From the NCBI GenBank assembly GCA_031260705.1, contig JAISLA010000014.1:1-64000 (forward strand): a stretch of DNA of 64,000 bases, in the 5' to 3' direction. The notes below the pieces were generated by a model. It searched no databases, was not told the DNA's origin, and saw nothing but the letters and a program-made list of their open reading frames with translations. Within the stretch, counting starts at the first letter, position 1. Every line of letters begins with the position of its first letter. This DNA comes from Endomicrobium sp. (lineage in GTDB: Bacteria > Elusimicrobiota > Endomicrobiia > Endomicrobiales > Endomicrobiaceae). Both the position numbers and the translations under genes were made by a program. Positions 56,872-64,000 of this stretch are shown here, in pieces.

Positions 56872-57960
56872 TTATTCCTGTTTTTTTATTGGAATAAAAT
56901 GTTTCTTTCGTGGTCTGCAAACAAATAAAATTTCCTGGCTTCCCGCGACGCTTCCTTTTCCACCTCTATCATTTTGATAGGTTTTTGTTTCAATAGTTAC
57001 ATCGCGATATTTCAGGATTAACTCCTCAAAATCTTCTATTCCTGGATAACTTTTATTGTTATAACTAATTAACCAATAGGGTATCCCTCTTGATAACTCA
57101 AACAGTTTTTCAAAAGAGGAAAAGACATCACGCTTTTTATCAAAACCGCTGTATCTCTGTGGTTCATATCGTTTAATTCCATTTACAAATTCTTTGTCTT
57201 TCCAATATTCTGTATAAGTTTCAAGCAAATGATAAAAACCCTGATAATTAGCGTGACTGTCGCAATATGGAGGATCAAAATATACTAAATCAATATTTGA
57301 TAACTGCGGCAAAAGATCCAAAATGTTTTGATTAAAACTCCTATTGTCATGTGTATTGTCAAAAACTGCATTATTGTAACTCGGCAAAAGATCTTTAAAT
57401 AACTCTTTAATTGGACGAATTAAACTTTTGTTTCGTTTTATCCTTTCAGGATCATTGGCATAGACTAAAGCCTGCATATGACCGAAATGTCCCATTGTTA
57501 TTTTCCGAGTTATACTCCGATTGATTACTGTAAAGGCAATAACTTTCTTGTACTCATTTTCCAATAAAGAAATGTTGGCTCTAAAATTATCTAAAAATAT
57601 GGCTTCTTTCTTTTCAAAAAATATATTGGTAAATGTCTTTTCAATTAAATCAAAATCATCTTTGTTAGTTGCTGACTGAAAAAGAATCGCTAAGTCATTA
57701 TTGTCTAATGTATATGATTTATTTTCAATTAAGGCCTTGCCTATTTGATTGTTGAAATTGAGGAAGTCGTTGGTTATGGTTTTAAATCCTAATTGCTTAA
57801 AGAAAAAACTGACAGATTGAGAACCTGAAAAAGCATCAAGCACAGCAGAAATTCCATCCGGTATAAATTTATTTATCCATGACAAATGGGTGTGTTTTGC
57901 CCCTAAATATTGCGGCTCAGGAAATCTATAATCAAAATATTTATATTCTTCAAAAAGCAT
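56872..57960 (-). CDS. D12-class DNA N6-adenine methyltransferase
   Basis: About 362 residues from the ATG at 57960 (AAGGA site). The ORF track begins 17 codons earlier inside lpd. RFPEPQYLGAKHTHLSWINK leads the AdoMet motif AVLDAFSGSQSVSFFFKQLG, and the catalytic motif is LVYFDPPYCDSHANYQG near residue 245. This order is the D12 class (Dam/DpnM-like). It is intact while the neighbouring nuclease is not, so it probably survives as an orphan methylase. It starts one base after the lpd stop, which suggests read-through expression from lpd. Confidence 0.88.
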   Translation of the reverse strand: MLFEEYKYFDYRFPEPQYLGAKHTHLSWINKFIPDGISAVLDAFSGSQSVSFFFKQLGFKTITNDFLNFNNQIGKALIENKSYTLDNNDLAILFQSATNKDDFDLIEKTFTNIFFEKKEAIFLDNFRANISLLENEYKKVIAFTVINRSITRKITMGHFGHMQALVYANDPERIKRNKSLIRPIKELFKDLLPSYNNAVFDNTHDNRSFNQNILDLLPQLSNIDLVYFDPPYCDSHANYQGFYHLLETYTEYWKDKEFVNGIKRYEPQRYSGFDKKRDVFSSFEKLFELSRGIPYWLISYNNKSYPGIEDFEELILKYRDVTIETKTYQNDRGGKGSVAGSQEILFVCRPRKKHFIPIKKQE

Positions 57961-57961
57961 T

Positions 57962-59326
57962 TCAATCCTTATTCTTAACCAGTTCCGTACATTTTCCGAG
58001 TGCGTCTTCATAGGCGTTCAGCAGACTTTCGCTAAGCGATGGATGGAACATTGTTTCTCTTGATATATACTCCATACCGCTTTTGAGAATCTGAGAAGCT
58101 GTATTTATGAGTTCGTCAGAATGTGCACCTACAATCCAAAAAGCTAACGGTTTTTTAGTTGTCTTATCAACAGCGCATTTTACAAAACCCGTACGCTCGC
58201 TTTCAATAAAAGCCCTGCCGCTTGCAGTAAACGGAAACTTTCCGAAGACAATATCTTTATATTTTGAAAAATCTAATACTTTTACCGAAGCACTTTGCGG
58301 CATTGCAAAAACAGCTTGCGGGACAATAAAGTTATCGACTACAATAAAATTTCCTCTAATAGCATTTTCAGCAGCTAAGGCTCCTTCGTTTTGGGCAGTA
58401 TATGCAAGCAAATTTTTCCCAGCAATGTCTCCTACGGCATAAATATTTTCTATATTTGTTTGGCAAAACTCATTCGTATCTATAAAACCTTTCTTTGCCG
58501 TTTTAATTTCGATATTCTCCAAACCTAAGTCATTGTTCGGCGTTCTGCCGGTAACTATCAATACTTTTTCATATTTGTCTGCATCATCAAACGCATCAGC
58601 ACATGAAGTCAGCACATTAACACCTTGCCTTAACAAATTTTTTCTTATTTCTTCAGATATTTCTTTATCTTCATTTGGAAGCAGGCAATTTTCATATTCA
58701 GATAGAGTTACTTGGCAGCCAAATCCCGAAAATATCGTTGCCATTTCAATGCCTATTGCTCCACCCCCTATTATAAGCATATTTTTCGGGATTTCTTTAA
58801 GATTTAAAGCCTCTGTCGAACTTATTACTTTACTGCCGTCAAAGGCAGAACCTTTTATTATTAAAGGTTTTGTACCCGAGGCGATAATAATTTTATCTGC
58901 AAAGACTTCGCAGATCACATCTTTTGAAACTGTGCCTCTTTCATTATTCAAAACTGTAAGAGTGTTTTTACCTTTAAACAAAGCGGTGCCGTTTATAACA
59001 TCTAATTTATGTGAAGATAGTATCATTTCCATGCCTTTTCTAATATTGGCAATATTCCTATCTTTTTTTGCGATTATATTTGCAAAGATAACTGGTTCTA
59101 AAACCGCCTTAAAACCGTATTCATAAGATTTTTGGATTTTTTGTTTTGTTTTTAGCGACTGCCACAAAAATTTTGTTGGAATGCATCCACAGTTTAAACA
59201 AGTGCCACCGGTAAAAGATTTCTCTATTACTGCAACTTTTGCTCCAAGCTGAACTGCTCTTATAGCGGCAGTAAATCCGCCCGGTCCCAAACCTATGACA
59301 GCAATATCATATTTATTCAAATTCAT
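57962..59326 (-). CDS. lpd: dihydrolipoamide dehydrogenase
   Basis: 454 residues of the class I flavin disulfide reductases. YDIAVIGLGPGGFTAAIRAV binds FAD, GGTCLNCGCIPTKFLW has the redox disulfide, LIIGGGAIGIEMATIFSGFG is the NAD site, and the end (TASQILKSGMEYISRETMFH then PSLSESLLNAYEDA) has the His-Pro and Glu of the active base. It reoxidises lipoyl groups of 2-oxoacid dehydrogenases or the glycine cleavage H protein. With gcvT and lipA nearby, glycine cleavage is the likeliest use. Confidence 0.95.
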   Translation of the reverse strand: MNLNKYDIAVIGLGPGGFTAAIRAVQLGAKVAVIEKSFTGGTCLNCGCIPTKFLWQSLKTKQKIQKSYEYGFKAVLEPVIFANIIAKKDRNIANIRKGMEMILSSHKLDVINGTALFKGKNTLTVLNNERGTVSKDVICEVFADKIIIASGTKPLIIKGSAFDGSKVISSTEALNLKEIPKNMLIIGGGAIGIEMATIFSGFGCQVTLSEYENCLLPNEDKEISEEIRKNLLRQGVNVLTSCADAFDDADKYEKVLIVTGRTPNNDLGLENIEIKTAKKGFIDTNEFCQTNIENIYAVGDIAGKNLLAYTAQNEGALAAENAIRGNFIVVDNFIVPQAVFAMPQSASVKVLDFSKYKDIVFGKFPFTASGRAFIESERTGFVKCAVDKTTKKPLAFWIVGAHSDELINTASQILKSGMEYISRETMFHPSLSESLLNAYEDALGKCTELVKNKD

Positions 59327-59554
59327 TTATCCTTTAAATGAAATTATAGTTAAAACTATTGTCACGATTTCTTTTTTGTACTCTACCCCCTGTGCCGTTT
59401 TATATTATTCTACTATTTTATTTGCCACTTTTTATGCTTCTGCTAATTTTTAATAAAGTCATTATACTCATCTTATAAAAGTAATTCAATTTCATAATTA
59501 AGTCTGCAAATTACTTTATATTTTTCACATTATTAAAGATAGCATAAAGTCATA

Positions 59555-61261
59555 TTACTTTTTAAATATCTTTAACAATTCACTTACAACTCCTTCCGGT
59601 TTGAGAAGCCTGATGGTATCTTTGCCGTCTCTTCTTGCTTTTAATTCTACATTCCCATTTGCGAGATTTTTTTCGCTGATTGTTATTCTGTAAGGAATGC
59701 CTATAAGGTCAGCATCTTTAAATTTAATTCCGGCTCTTTCATCTCTGTCATCAATTAAAACATCTAATCCTTTTGAAGATAGTTCTTTGTGTATTTTCTC
59801 CGTTGTTTCTTTAGTTTTTTCATCTGCATAATTCAGAGGGACAATTGCGACTTCAAACGGGGCAATATTGTCAGGCCATATTATACCGTCATCGTCATGA
59901 GACTGTTCTATTGTTGCAGCAAGTATTCTTGTGACTCCTATCCCATAACAGCCCATAATAATAAATTTTTCCTTTCCGTTTGCGTCAAGGTACAAGGCAT
60001 TCATTGATTTTGAATATTTGGTACCCAGTTTAAAAGTATGTCCTATTTCAATACCTCTTGAAAATTTTAATTCTTCTTTTTTACATCTGGGACAAATATC
60101 GCCGCGCATAACTTTTCTTATATCGGCAACTATGTCTGCATTGTAATCCCTTTTGAAGTTTACGTTCTTTAGGTGATAATCTTTCTTGTTTGCGCCTGTC
60201 AGCGCATTTGATAATTCAGCGACAGACAAATCGGCTATAATTTTTATGTTTTTAAGTCTTGCAGGACCTGCGAAACCTATCGGTGCATTTGTAACGGAAA
60301 TAACAGTCTGTTCATCTGCAAGCGCCGTTTCATCTGCGCCGAGCAGAGTCTGAAGTTTTATTTCGTTTATCTCGTGATCTCCTCTTACTAAAACGACAAC
60401 AGGTTTTTTGTCTGCAATATAGATCATTGTTTTTATAAATTTCTTAGGAGACAAATTCAAAAGTTTTGCAACATCTTCGACAGCACCGACATCCGGAGTA
60501 AGTATTTCTTCCGCAGGAAGCACTTCTTCTTTAGATTGTTCGATTTTTAAGCATTCGGCTTTTTCGCTGTTTGTGCCGTAACCGCAGTTACACCAGGTCA
60601 TTTCTTCTTCGCCGGTATCTGTCAAAACCATAAACTCGTGAGAAAATGATCCGCCGATTGCGCCTGATACTGCTTCAACGGCGCGGAATTGAAAACCGCA
60701 TTTTATACATATATTTGTATAGGCGTCAAACATAGTTTTATAGTATTTTTCTAAGTCGGCTTCATCGGTGTGGAACGAATAAGCATCTTTCATTAAAAAT
60801 TCTCTTGAGCGCATCACACCAAAACGCGGGCGTATTTCATCTCTGAATTTTGTCCCAAATTGATACAGCATAACGGGAAGCTGTTTATATGACTTAATAT
60901 CTTTTCTTATCAGATCGGTTACCACTTCTTCCGCAGTCGGAGCAAGACAAAACTCAACATCTTTTCTGTCTTTAAGCTTGAAAAGTTCTTTTCCATAAAC
61001 ATTCCATCTACCGGTTTCCAACAACAAAGCTTTAGGAAAAATCAAAGGAAAAATTACTTCTTGTCCGCCCGCACTGTTCATTTCCTGTCTTATTATATTT
61101 TCAACCTTTCTTAAAACTTTAAGTCCTAAAGGCAATAACTCATAAAGTCCCGATGCTAGTTTACGCATCATTCCGGATCTTACCATAAGTTTTACGGAAA
61201 CTATATCAGCATCTGACGGAGCTTCTTTTAACGTGGGAATAAGCATTTTTGAAAAAAACAT
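59555..61261 (-). CDS. proS: prolyl-tRNA synthetase
   Basis: 568 residues of the bacterial class II form. Motif 1 lies around GLYELLPLGLKVLRKVENII, motif 2 in FRDEIRPRFGVMRSREFLMKD, and motif 3 in GCYGIGVTRILAATIEQSHD. A cis-editing INS domain of about 180 residues is inserted between motifs 2 and 3, recognisable by KFIKTMIYIADKKPVVVLVR. The anticodon-binding domain closes the protein. Intact and of normal length. Confidence 0.97.
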   Translation of the reverse strand: MFFSKMLIPTLKEAPSDADIVSVKLMVRSGMMRKLASGLYELLPLGLKVLRKVENIIRQEMNSAGGQEVIFPLIFPKALLLETGRWNVYGKELFKLKDRKDVEFCLAPTAEEVVTDLIRKDIKSYKQLPVMLYQFGTKFRDEIRPRFGVMRSREFLMKDAYSFHTDEADLEKYYKTMFDAYTNICIKCGFQFRAVEAVSGAIGGSFSHEFMVLTDTGEEEMTWCNCGYGTNSEKAECLKIEQSKEEVLPAEEILTPDVGAVEDVAKLLNLSPKKFIKTMIYIADKKPVVVLVRGDHEINEIKLQTLLGADETALADEQTVISVTNAPIGFAGPARLKNIKIIADLSVAELSNALTGANKKDYHLKNVNFKRDYNADIVADIRKVMRGDICPRCKKEELKFSRGIEIGHTFKLGTKYSKSMNALYLDANGKEKFIIMGCYGIGVTRILAATIEQSHDDDGIIWPDNIAPFEVAIVPLNYADEKTKETTEKIHKELSSKGLDVLIDDRDERAGIKFKDADLIGIPYRITISEKNLANGNVELKARRDGKDTIRLLKPEGVVSELLKIFKK

Positions 61262-61334
61262 GGAATCATCCTCTTTTCAGTCGCAGTGAAAATGTGGATA
61301 TAGGTCGCCATTACTGTCTTTTCACTTTGTAATT

Positions 61335-61811
61335 TTAATCTCCCTGATATCTTGAAATTTTTAATATTTTAAATTTTGTTTTGCCTGCTGGCAACTCAAC
61401 CGCAACTGTTTCACCGGCTGTATGTCCCAGCAATCCCTGAGCAAGCGGGGACTGTATTGATATTCTGTTTGCGGCAGGATCTGCTTCTTCTAAATCCACT
61501 ATGGTATATTGATAATTCGCACCGTCTTCGTCCTTTATTGTTACGCTAACGCCTATAAACACCTTGTCAGAATCAATATCCTGTTCTTCAATAATTTTTG
61601 CACAGGCTATTTTTGAGTCAAGCTCCATAATTCTGCGTATAAGATTAGCGAGTGTTTCTTTTGCAGCGTGATATTCCGCATTCTCTCTTAAATCCCCGTG
61701 TTCTCTCGCTCTTGCAATTTCATCTTGAATCAGTGGCTTTCTTTTTTGAAGGTCGGTTAATTCTTTAATAAGTTTTTTTCTGCCTTCTCTGGTTAAATAA
61801 ATTTCTGACAT
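61335..61811 (-). CDS. greA: transcription elongation factor GreA
   Basis: 158 residues: the N-terminal coiled coil with YLTREGRKKLIKELTDLQKR, the tip acidic residues in REHGDLRENAEYHAAKE, and the C-terminal FKBP-like domain with SIQSPLAQGLLGHTAGETVA. It stimulates cleavage of backtracked RNA in RNA polymerase. It lies between proS and ispG on the same strand, with a 20-bp gap to ispG. Intact. Confidence 0.97.
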   Translation of the reverse strand: MSEIYLTREGRKKLIKELTDLQKRKPLIQDEIARAREHGDLRENAEYHAAKETLANLIRRIMELDSKIACAKIIEEQDIDSDKVFIGVSVTIKDEDGANYQYTIVDLEEADPAANRISIQSPLAQGLLGHTAGETVAVELPAGKTKFKILKISRYQGD

Positions 61812-61831
61812 TTTCTGCTCCCAAAATCATC

Positions 61832-62914
61832 TTATCTACAATAACCTTTTATCATAGAAATAATTTTTTCAACCCATTTATCTGCATTGACCTTTCCTAT
61901 AAGTTTGCCGTTTTTAAACAATATTCCCGTATTCTTTTCTCCGGCTATGCCAAAATCTGCGTCTTTTGCTTCTCCCGGACCGTTTACAATGCAGCCCATC
62001 AAAGCCACTTTTACAGGTTTAGAAAGTCTCTTTAAGTTTTTTATTGCAGAAGTTTTCTTTTCAACTTCTGAAACTATCTTTATTAGATCAACTTCGCATC
62101 TGGAACATGTGGGACATGAAACAATCTCTATTCCGGAACTTCGGAGTTCCATAGACTGCAAAAGAGAATAAGCCGTTTTAACTTCTTCAACGGGATTTGC
62201 AGTAAGAGAAACCCTGATGGTGTCGCCGATACCGTCATATAACATTATGCCAAGTCCAGCCGCCGATTTTACGGTCCCGCTGAAAATTGAACCTGCTTCT
62301 GTTATTCCCAGATGAAGAGGATAATTTCTTTTTGAAGCAAAAAATTTATATGCTTTTATCGTCGTATCAATATTTGAAGCTTTTAAAGAAACAACTATGT
62401 CTTGAAAATTGTGCTTTTCTAAAATTTTTACATGCTCCATTGCTGCACTTGAAAGAGCTTTTGCTCGTAAAAAATTATCGGAAAAATTATGAACTTTTTT
62501 TAAAGATCCGGCGTTAACTCCGATTCGTATGGGTATATGCGCTTTTCTTGCTTCTTTTGCCAAAATACTTATTTTATCTTTTGAACCTATATTTCCTGGA
62601 TTAATTCTTAATTTATCAGCGCCCTGCTTTATTGCTTCAAGTGCTATTTTATAATCAAAATGAACGTCTGCAACCAGCGGGATTTTAATACTTTTTTTTA
62701 TTCTGCCTAAATTACAAGCAGATTCCATATCGGGAAGAGAAATACGTACAATTTCACAGCCTGTTTCTTCAAGTTGTTTTATTTGTCTTACGGTAGCTTT
62801 CCAGTCTCTTGAATTTGTATTTGTCATCGACTGGACAGCAACAGAAGACCCGCCTCCTATTATAACACTGCCGATATTTATTTTTTTTGTTTCGGTTCTT
62901 TTATAAAATTTCAT
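61832..62914 (-). CDS. ispG: 4-hydroxy-3-methylbut-2-enyl-diphosphate synthase
   Basis: 360 residues with the TIM-barrel start SVAVQSMTNTNSRDWKATVR, ADVHFDYKIALEAIKQGADK, LRINPGNIG, and the 4Fe-4S ligands in SCPTCSRCEVDLIKI and MGCIVNGPGEAKDADFGIAG. It carries out the penultimate step of the MEP isoprenoid pathway. dxr, an earlier step, lies just upstream on the same strand. Short bacterial form without the plant-type insert. Intact. Confidence 0.97.
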   Translation of the reverse strand: MKFYKRTETKKINIGSVIIGGGSSVAVQSMTNTNSRDWKATVRQIKQLEETGCEIVRISLPDMESACNLGRIKKSIKIPLVADVHFDYKIALEAIKQGADKLRINPGNIGSKDKISILAKEARKAHIPIRIGVNAGSLKKVHNFSDNFLRAKALSSAAMEHVKILEKHNFQDIVVSLKASNIDTTIKAYKFFASKRNYPLHLGITEAGSIFSGTVKSAAGLGIMLYDGIGDTIRVSLTANPVEEVKTAYSLLQSMELRSSGIEIVSCPTCSRCEVDLIKIVSEVEKKTSAIKNLKRLSKPVKVALMGCIVNGPGEAKDADFGIAGEKNTGILFKNGKLIGKVNADKWVEKIISMIKGYCR

Positions 62915-63444
62915 TTTTAGATTAAATCAAAATCTAACTTATAAATAAAAAGGAGTTAACAATCCGTCATAATTTTTACCGCTTTTCATATTCAGATAAA
63001 AAGATTCTGTAAAAATACACCGCTTAAAAAGCTTGTGAATGTATCTGCCGATGTAAATATGCTTATTTGGGCACAATTTACCAGTTAATCTTTATCTTAA
63101 TATTCACGCTTAACAATTAATATAAACAACCCTATCAACATAATAATTTTTACTAATACTCTTATTTTGTCTCAAAGTCTCTGTGAAATATGATAGACAG
63201 CTTGATATATGCGTTATCAAAATGAGAATGGAAAATGGAAAATTTTTCAGATACTGCCTTTTGCTTTAGTGAATAGAAACAGGAGCAAATTTTATCTTTA
63301 CTGCAGACATTGCAATGTAAATTAAATAAATGATATAGCATATCACAAAATAATAATAAAATATTTTTTCTTTGATAAGTACAAATAAATAATCATCTTT
63401 TTCCGCTAAACTCCTTCTCGGCTTTATTTTCCTTATATTACGAA
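62915..63444. other. non-coding gap between dxr and ispG
   Basis: About 530 bp, very AT-rich, with stops in all frames. Many bacteria have the rseP protease gene in this place. I looked for its C-terminal membrane segment and found no convincing remnant. No RNA or repeat is evident. Confidence 0.4.
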
Positions 63445-64000
63445 TTATATTTCATTAATTAATTTTTCTGCATAGTGTCTCGCCCAATAGTCAGCTTCAA
63501 TAAAAGTATCCAATGAGGTACTCTTTGAAACCTTATGGGTTTTTACGGTTATTCCGACAATTTTCGCAATATCCGTAAATTTTATTTCTTTATTTAAAAA
63601 GGAAGCAACTGCCGCCTCATTTGCGGCATTCATTACTGCAGGCGCAGTATATCCTTTTTTTGCCGCATAGTACGCAAGCTTCAAACACGGGAACTTATTA
63701 AAATCAGGATTGTAAAATTCTAATTTATTGATTTCAATAAGATTTAGCGGTTTAATATTTGACGGCAGTCTTTCCGGATAGGTTAAAGCGTACTGTATCG
63801 GAAGTTTCATATCCGGATTTGAAAGCTGCGCTATAACCGAACCATCGACATACTCTACCATTGAATGCACTATAGACTGCGGATGTATAATAATTTCAAC
63901 TTTATCTATAGACACACCGAAAAGAACAGACGCTTCAATGGCTTCAAGTCCTTTATTCATAAGAGTGGCACTGTCAACCGTTATTTTCCTGCCCATTTTC
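63445..64000 (-). CDS. dxr: 1-deoxy-D-xylulose 5-phosphate reductoisomerase, 3' part
   Basis: 184 codons running off the window edge. [20 protein letters not shown] holds the conserved metal- and substrate-binding serine, followed by [20 protein letters not shown] and [20 protein letters not shown], then [20 protein letters not shown] of the C-terminal domain. The ORF-track start (ATG at 63996) is internal; the NADPH domain lies beyond the window. The enzyme commits DXP to the MEP pathway, which agrees with ispG downstream. Confidence 0.95.
   Translation of the reverse strand, partial: KMGRKITVDSATLMNKGLEAIEASVLFGVSIDKVEIIIHPQSIVHSMVEYVDGSVIAQLSNPDMKLPIQYALTYPERLPSNIKPLNLIEINKLEFYNPDFNKFPCLKLAYYAAKKGYTAPAVMNAANEAAVASFLNKEIKFTDIAKIVGITVKTHKVSKSTSLDTFIEADYWARHYAEKLINEI

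Noticed and set aside
62915-63444. Remnant of rseP between dxr and ispG
   Set aside because: No frame shows the zinc-site or PDZ or C-terminal membrane motifs; the gap looks non-coding.

Overview
The window is an AT-rich bacterial chromosome segment. Almost every intact gene lies on the minus strand. The complete LPS inner-core and transport set (kdsA, kdsB, kdsC, hldA, hldD, lptA, lptB, lptC), remnants of a TonB-dependent receptor and of a secretin, and the HprK/RapZ/PtsN regulatory block point to a Gram-negative organism. The mix of intact housekeeping genes with many decaying accessory genes resembles a host-associated lineage in early genome reduction. My best guess is Elusimicrobiota, close to termite-gut Endomicrobium. 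This is inferred from gene content, not from a search.

Layout. 0-4 kb: a 3' scrap of asd, a carboxynorspermidine-type polyamine pair, a dead HNH-type restriction-modification pair and a DUF1805 gene. 4-6 kb: a GT39-like glycosyltransferase fused to a PAP2 phosphatase, the only large intact plus-strand gene. 6-10.7 kb: corrinoid uptake and adenosylation (cobO-btuF-btuC-btuD), followed by a btuB receptor gene split in two by about 1 kb of foreign-looking DNA. 10.7-13.1 kb: decayed unknown genes and one lipoprotein gene. 13.2-17.3 kb: SPFH protein, NfeD, LepB and LepA. 17.5-25 kb: a full mannose-family PTS (EI, HPr, EIID, EIIC, EIIB, EIIA) with its control proteins RapZ, HprK, PtsN and HPF. 25-31.4 kb: LPS transport followed by Kdo and heptose synthesis. 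31.6-34.8 kb: mfd. 35-37.2 kb: an AbiL/RloAB-like defence pair whose RloB gene is out of frame at a G6 run. 37.3-38.5 kb: gene debris including a coaD 3' end. 38.5-49 kb: lipA, purH, recX, a DUF362 ferredoxin protein, an RluA-family synthase, ligA, nusB, rlmN and pgi. 49.3-51.2 kb: a decayed Tad-type pilus cluster. 51.2-52.3 kb: gcvT. 52.4-58 kb: a defence graveyard with a Gabija-like pair (gajA frameshifted, gajB interrupted by inserted DNA) and a type II restriction-modification system in which only the methylase is intact. 58-64 kb: lpd, proS, greA, ispG and the 3' part of dxr.

How it fits together. Sugar uptake by the mannose PTS feeds glycolysis (pgi). HprK, RapZ and PtsN would couple PTS state to regulation. 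The kds/hld/lpt genes build and export LPS, and the GT-PAP2 fusion may modify a lipid-linked glycan. Lpd, GcvT and LipA suggest a lipoyl-dependent glycine cleavage system encoded partly elsewhere. Every complete defence cassette visible here (two RM systems, Gabija, AbiL) carries at least one disabling lesion. Two of the broken genes in the window (btuB and gajB) contain internal segments that encode unrelated partial small membrane proteins. This looks like capture of mobile DNA at chromosome breaks. No tRNA, rRNA, CRISPR array or intact transposase gene was seen.
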